Shown here one piece after another: positions 5,050 through 5,777 of a stretch of DNA of 5,777 nt. The DNA is from an uncultured Variovorax sp. (lineage in GTDB: Bacteria; Pseudomonadota; Gammaproteobacteria; Burkholderiales; Burkholderiaceae_C), in contig CAIQMJ010001266.1 of the NCBI GenBank assembly GCA_903872875.1, positions 1-5,777 of the forward strand. The letters run 5' to 3'. Position 1 is the stretch's first letter. The number at the start of each line of letters is the position of its first letter. Below the pieces are notes generated by a model. The model did not search any database, was not told the DNA's origin, and saw only the letters and a list, made by a program, of their open reading frames with translations. A program made the translations under genes and the position numbers.

Positions 5050-5777
5050 TCAGGCTGGCTGCGTTTGGGCCAAAGGCAGCTGCAGCACGGCGCACAGGCC
5101 GGTGCCCGGGGCGCCGGCATCGTCGCCTGCGTCGGCCAGCACGATGTCGCCGCCGTTGCGTTGCGCATAGGCGCGTGCAATGGCCAGGCCGAGTCCCGCC
5201 CCGCCGGAGGTCCGGCCCGCGCGGCCGTCGGCCTGGCTGAATCGCTCGAACACCTCGGCGCGGCGGACGGCCGCGATGCCCGGGCCGTCGTCACGCACTT
5301 CCGCGAGCGCCATGCCGCCGGCGATGCGTGCGGCCACCGTGATGTTGCCGCCAGCCGGCGTGTAGACGATCGCGTTGTGCACGAGGTTGGACAGCGCCTC
5401 GTGCAGCTCCGGCGCATTCGCGCGAACCGGGACGGCCATGGCGCGGGCATCCTGCGCGCGCGCACCCGCCTGCCGCATCGGCTCCAGCGCATCGACCCAA
5501 CCCAGGTCCAGGTCCTTCTCGTGCGCCAGCGTCAGGTACTGCAGGACCACGTCCTTGGCAATGGCGTTGAGATCGGCATATTCCGATGTGCTGTCGGGCG
5601 GTGCCGAGCTGTCGCTCGCGTGGGCGAGCGACAGCAACTGCTCGCAGAGCCGCCGGCTGCGCGCGATCTGCGCGACCATCGCGCGCAGGGTGTCGTGCCA
5701 CTGTCGGGGGTCTTTCTCGCGCAGCGCGACACCGGCCTGCGTCAGCATGATGGCCAGCGGCGTGCGCAACTGGTGCG
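5050..5777 (-). CDS. tctE: TctE-like sensor histidine kinase, C-terminal part (5' end outside window)
   Basis: The visible 241 residues cover the cytoplasmic transmitter of a two-component kinase. The first complete codon is the phosphoacceptor His of the H-box HQLRTPL (codon at 5775-5773), placing the window edge exactly at the HisKA motif. Then come the dimerisation helices, the N-box NLVHNAIVYTP (130-140), the G1 box DDGPGI (162-167), the F-box FERFSQ (176-181) and the G2 box GGAGLGLAI (191-199). All ATP-binding motifs are intact. HQLRTPL and the segment DLNAIAKDVVLQY resemble TctE kinases, which with TctD control tctCBA operons. The TctE label rests on that resemblance and on the neighbouring TTT genes. 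The span between H-box and N-box (about 130 residues) seems somewhat long, with an alanine/arginine-rich stretch near 100-120. The sensor domain and any response regulator lie outside. Stop is TGA 5052-5050. Confidence 0.93.
   Translation of the reverse strand, partial: HQLRTPLAIMLTQAGVALREKDPRQWHDTLRAMVAQIARSRRLCEQLLSLAHASDSSAPPDSTSEYADLNAIAKDVVLQYLTLAHEKDLDLGWVDALEPMRQAGARAQDARAMAVPVRANAPELHEALSNLVHNAIVYTPAGGNITVAARIAGGMALAEVRDDGPGIAAVRRAEVFERFSQADGRAGRTSGGAGLGLAIARAYAQRNGGDIVLADAGDDAGAPGTGLCAVLQLPLAQTQPA

Noticed and set aside
4916..5170. Plus-strand 84-codon frame over the kinase-tctB2 gap
   Set aside because: Low-complexity shadow, no ribosome site, overlaps the kinase gene end and the inverted repeats.
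1..5777. CRISPR array, tRNA/rRNA genes, insertion sequences or phage genes
   Set aside because: No regularly spaced repeats, no tRNA-like cloverleaf with CCA/T-loop, no transposase motifs and no terminal repeats with target duplications were seen.

Overview
The window looks like chromosomal DNA from a high-GC betaproteobacterium, most likely Comamonadaceae (Variovorax/Acidovorax-like). The grounds are strongly GC-biased third codon positions, the abundance of tripartite tricarboxylate transporter (TTT) genes typical of that family, and two intergenic hairpin elements that I recognise from memory as common in Comamonadaceae genomes. No database search was possible, so the taxonomic call is inference.

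Layout. Positions 2-2643 (+) hold the end of a tctC gene (periplasmic solute-binding protein), then tctB (small membrane subunit) and tctA (large permease): a standard tctCBA order. Each of the two junctions, 139 and 91 nt long, contains a structured, repeat-like hairpin element. Positions 2644-2796 are a convergent junction with two intrinsic terminators, one per strand. Positions 2797-4754 (-) hold a second TTT membrane module, tctB then tctA, joined by a 1-nt TGATG overlap, with no tctC of its own in view. Positions 4755-5049 are a regulatory-looking gap with several inverted repeats, a strong Shine-Dalgarno and a possible 17-codon leader ORF. Positions 5050-5777 (-) are the C-terminal part of a TctE-like sensor histidine kinase, cut off by the window edge one codon before its phosphoacceptor His.

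How the parts may work together. In TTT systems, TctC-type (Bug) proteins bind a carboxylate in the periplasm and hand it to the TctA/TctB membrane complex, which imports it by cation symport. TctDE-type two-component systems often control such operons in response to the substrate. Here the kinase lies directly upstream of, and in the same direction as, the second tctBA pair, which suggests but does not prove a regulatory link. The two TctA proteins belong to clearly different subgroups. TctA1 keeps the usual YGGSTTSILLNTPGE and PEAANNA signatures. TctA2 has YGDSVSAITMKIPHA and QAAADEA at the aligned places, so the modules probably handle different substrates.

I see no CRISPR array, tRNA, rRNA, insertion sequence or phage gene. 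I also do not see a wholly new system. The most unusual points are the altered signatures of TctA2, its missing binding protein, the cloverleaf-like element before tctB1, and the inverted repeats and leader ORF ahead of tctB2.
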